From: Collimonas sp. OK242
GTDB taxonomy: Bacteria > Pseudomonadota > Gammaproteobacteria > Burkholderiales > Burkholderiaceae_D
Assembly: GCF_900107095.1 (NCBI RefSeq)
Contig: NZ_FNOR01000022.1
Span: forward strand, 1 to 64,000
Length of the DNA: 64,000 nucleotides
Reading direction: 5' to 3'
Shown: positions 63,253 through 64,000 of the stretch, one piece after another
Layout of the letters: each line of letters begins with the position of its first letter
Position numbering within the stretch: position 1 is the first letter of the stretch
Translations under genes and position numbers: made by a program
Notes under the pieces: model-generated
Told to the model about the DNA's origin: nothing
Seen by the model: the letters and a program-made list of their open reading frames with translations, nothing else
The model's database searches: none

Positions 63253-64000
63253 AGCAGAAAATCCTATGCCTGGCGCTGTGCGCAATGGCCCTCATCGGCA
63301 ATGCTGCAGGCGCCGACGATGCTCCGCACAGTTTAAGCCACGGCCGCTTCAAGAATATTGAAGTCTACCGGCCGCCGGCAGCTGTCAATGGCGTCGTCTT
63401 GCTGCTGTCCGGCGATGCCGGCTGGGACAAGAGCGCCGCCGACAGGGCGCGAGCGCTGGCGCAGCAAGGCGCTTTGGTGGCAGGCATCAGCACGCCGCAA
63501 CTATTTGCCAGCCTGAATGCCGATGGCGGCGACTGCGCATTTCCTGACGGCGATCTGGAAAACCTGAGCCGCTTCGTGCAGGCGTATGAAAAGGTGGCGG
63601 GATATTATCCGCCGCTTTTGGTGGGCGAGGGTTCGGGCGCGAGCTTTGCCTACGCCATGTTGGCTCAGGCGCCCGCAAATACTTTCAGCGGCGCCATATC
63701 GCTGGGATTCTGCCCCGCGTTGAGTTTGCGCAAACCGCTCTGCAAGGGTGATAACGTGCATTTCAAACCACGCGCGAAAGGCATGGGCGCGGATCTGTTG
63801 CCGGTTTCCAGATTGCCCGCAGCCTGGCGCATCTTGCTCGATGAAAAAGCGACCGGGGCAGGGCGTTGCGAAGCTAGCGTTACGCGCAGCTTTGCCGCCA
63901 GTGTCGCCGGCGCTGAGCTGACCGTGGTGCCGGGCACGGACCACGGTGGTTTGGCGCAGCTGAAAGCGGCGTATGCAAGCCTGAATGCGAAACAAGCTGC
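63249..64000 (+). CDS. AcvB/VirJ-like periplasmic protein, 5' part (cut by window edge)
   Basis: The ATG at 63249 overlaps the TGA of the mprF-like gene (ATGA), and the frame stays open to the window end for 250 codons. It begins with a signal peptide (ILCLALCAMALIGNAAGA). An alpha/beta-hydrolase-like VirJ domain follows: VNGVVLLLSGDAGWDKSAAD, ALVAGISTP, GDCAFPDGDLE and LLVGEGSGASFAYAML. The nucleophile position reads GEGSGAS. Agrobacterium AcvB, encoded next to lpiA, has two such domains and is reported as a lysyl-phosphatidylglycerol hydrolase. The likely active second domain would lie beyond the edge. Confidence 0.8.
   Translation, partial: MKQKILCLALCAMALIGNAAGADDAPHSLSHGRFKNIEVYRPPAAVNGVVLLLSGDAGWDKSAADRARALAQQGALVAGISTPQLFASLNADGGDCAFPDGDLENLSRFVQAYEKVAGYYPPLLVGEGSGASFAYAMLAQAPANTFSGAISLGFCPALSLRKPLCKGDNVHFKPRAKGMGADLLPVSRLPAAWRILLDEKATGAGRCEASVTRSFAASVAGAELTVVPGTDHGGLAQLKAAYASLNAKQA

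Overview
The window is about 64 kb of high-GC bacterial chromosome. Gene content points to a betaproteobacterium of the Burkholderiales, most likely Oxalobacteraceae (Collimonas, Herbaspirillum or Janthinobacterium-like). The signs are the cysS / 3-methyladenine glycosylase / accA / tilS / lysC / tRNA-Ser run, rnr-rlmB, a tRNA-Leu(CAG), an outer-membrane patatin with its own barrel, and several Burkholderiales-type conserved proteins. The genus is an inference from gene content, not a search result.

Layout. 1-1640: an accessory edge with the start of an insertion-sequence transposase, one small conserved hypothetical gene and about 800 bp with no credible gene. 1639-5000: an orphan PstS-like phosphate-binding protein facing an MFS transporter-fpr pair. 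5068-15931: a complete histidine-utilisation locus, hutC on the minus strand and hutT-usp-hutU-hutH-hutD-hutI-hutF-hutG on the plus strand, with HutC-type operators. HutF plus HutG means the five-step route (histidine, urocanate, imidazolonepropionate, formiminoglutamate, formylglutamate, glutamate plus formate). 15932-22590: envelope genes: a ClsC-like PLD lipoprotein, a multi-pass 'site-specific recombinase' family protein, a periplasmic chorismate mutase lipoprotein, a degenerate patatin, a DUF4124-like protein and a CHRD lipoprotein. 22731-23660: a CDF metal exporter with a MerR-type promoter. 23915-27422: two tandem chemoreceptors. 27670-31902: a methyltransferase, an HPt protein, OsmC, an FMN reductase and cbpA-cbpM.

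31852-37279: a 2-ketogluconate operon (kguE-kguK-kguT-kguD) downstream of a PtxS-like LacI repressor, with two identical palindromic operators in the gap. 37446-42000: a GntR regulator with two winged-helix domains, YceI, a GST, ArfB and a membrane metallophosphoesterase. 42028-46493: a type Vd secreted patatin, then an overlapping MASE1-PAS sensor / alpha-beta hydrolase pair. 46878-60441: housekeeping genes (tRNA-Leu, rnr, rlmB, cysE, yceH, lpxH, ppiB, ppiA, cysS, glycosylase, accA, tilS, lysC, tRNA-Ser). 60646-64000: an mprF-like lysyl-phosphatidylglycerol synthase overlapping the start of an acvB/virJ-like gene cut by the window edge.

I see no CRISPR array, prophage, rRNA operon or recognisable defence island. 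No feature is convincingly a wholly new system. The strongest leads are the coupled MASE1-PAS / Cys-nucleophile hydrolase pair, the ClsC-like / SpecificRecomb envelope pair, the MerR-type promoter without a local regulator, the double-headed GntR protein and the mprF-acvB pair.
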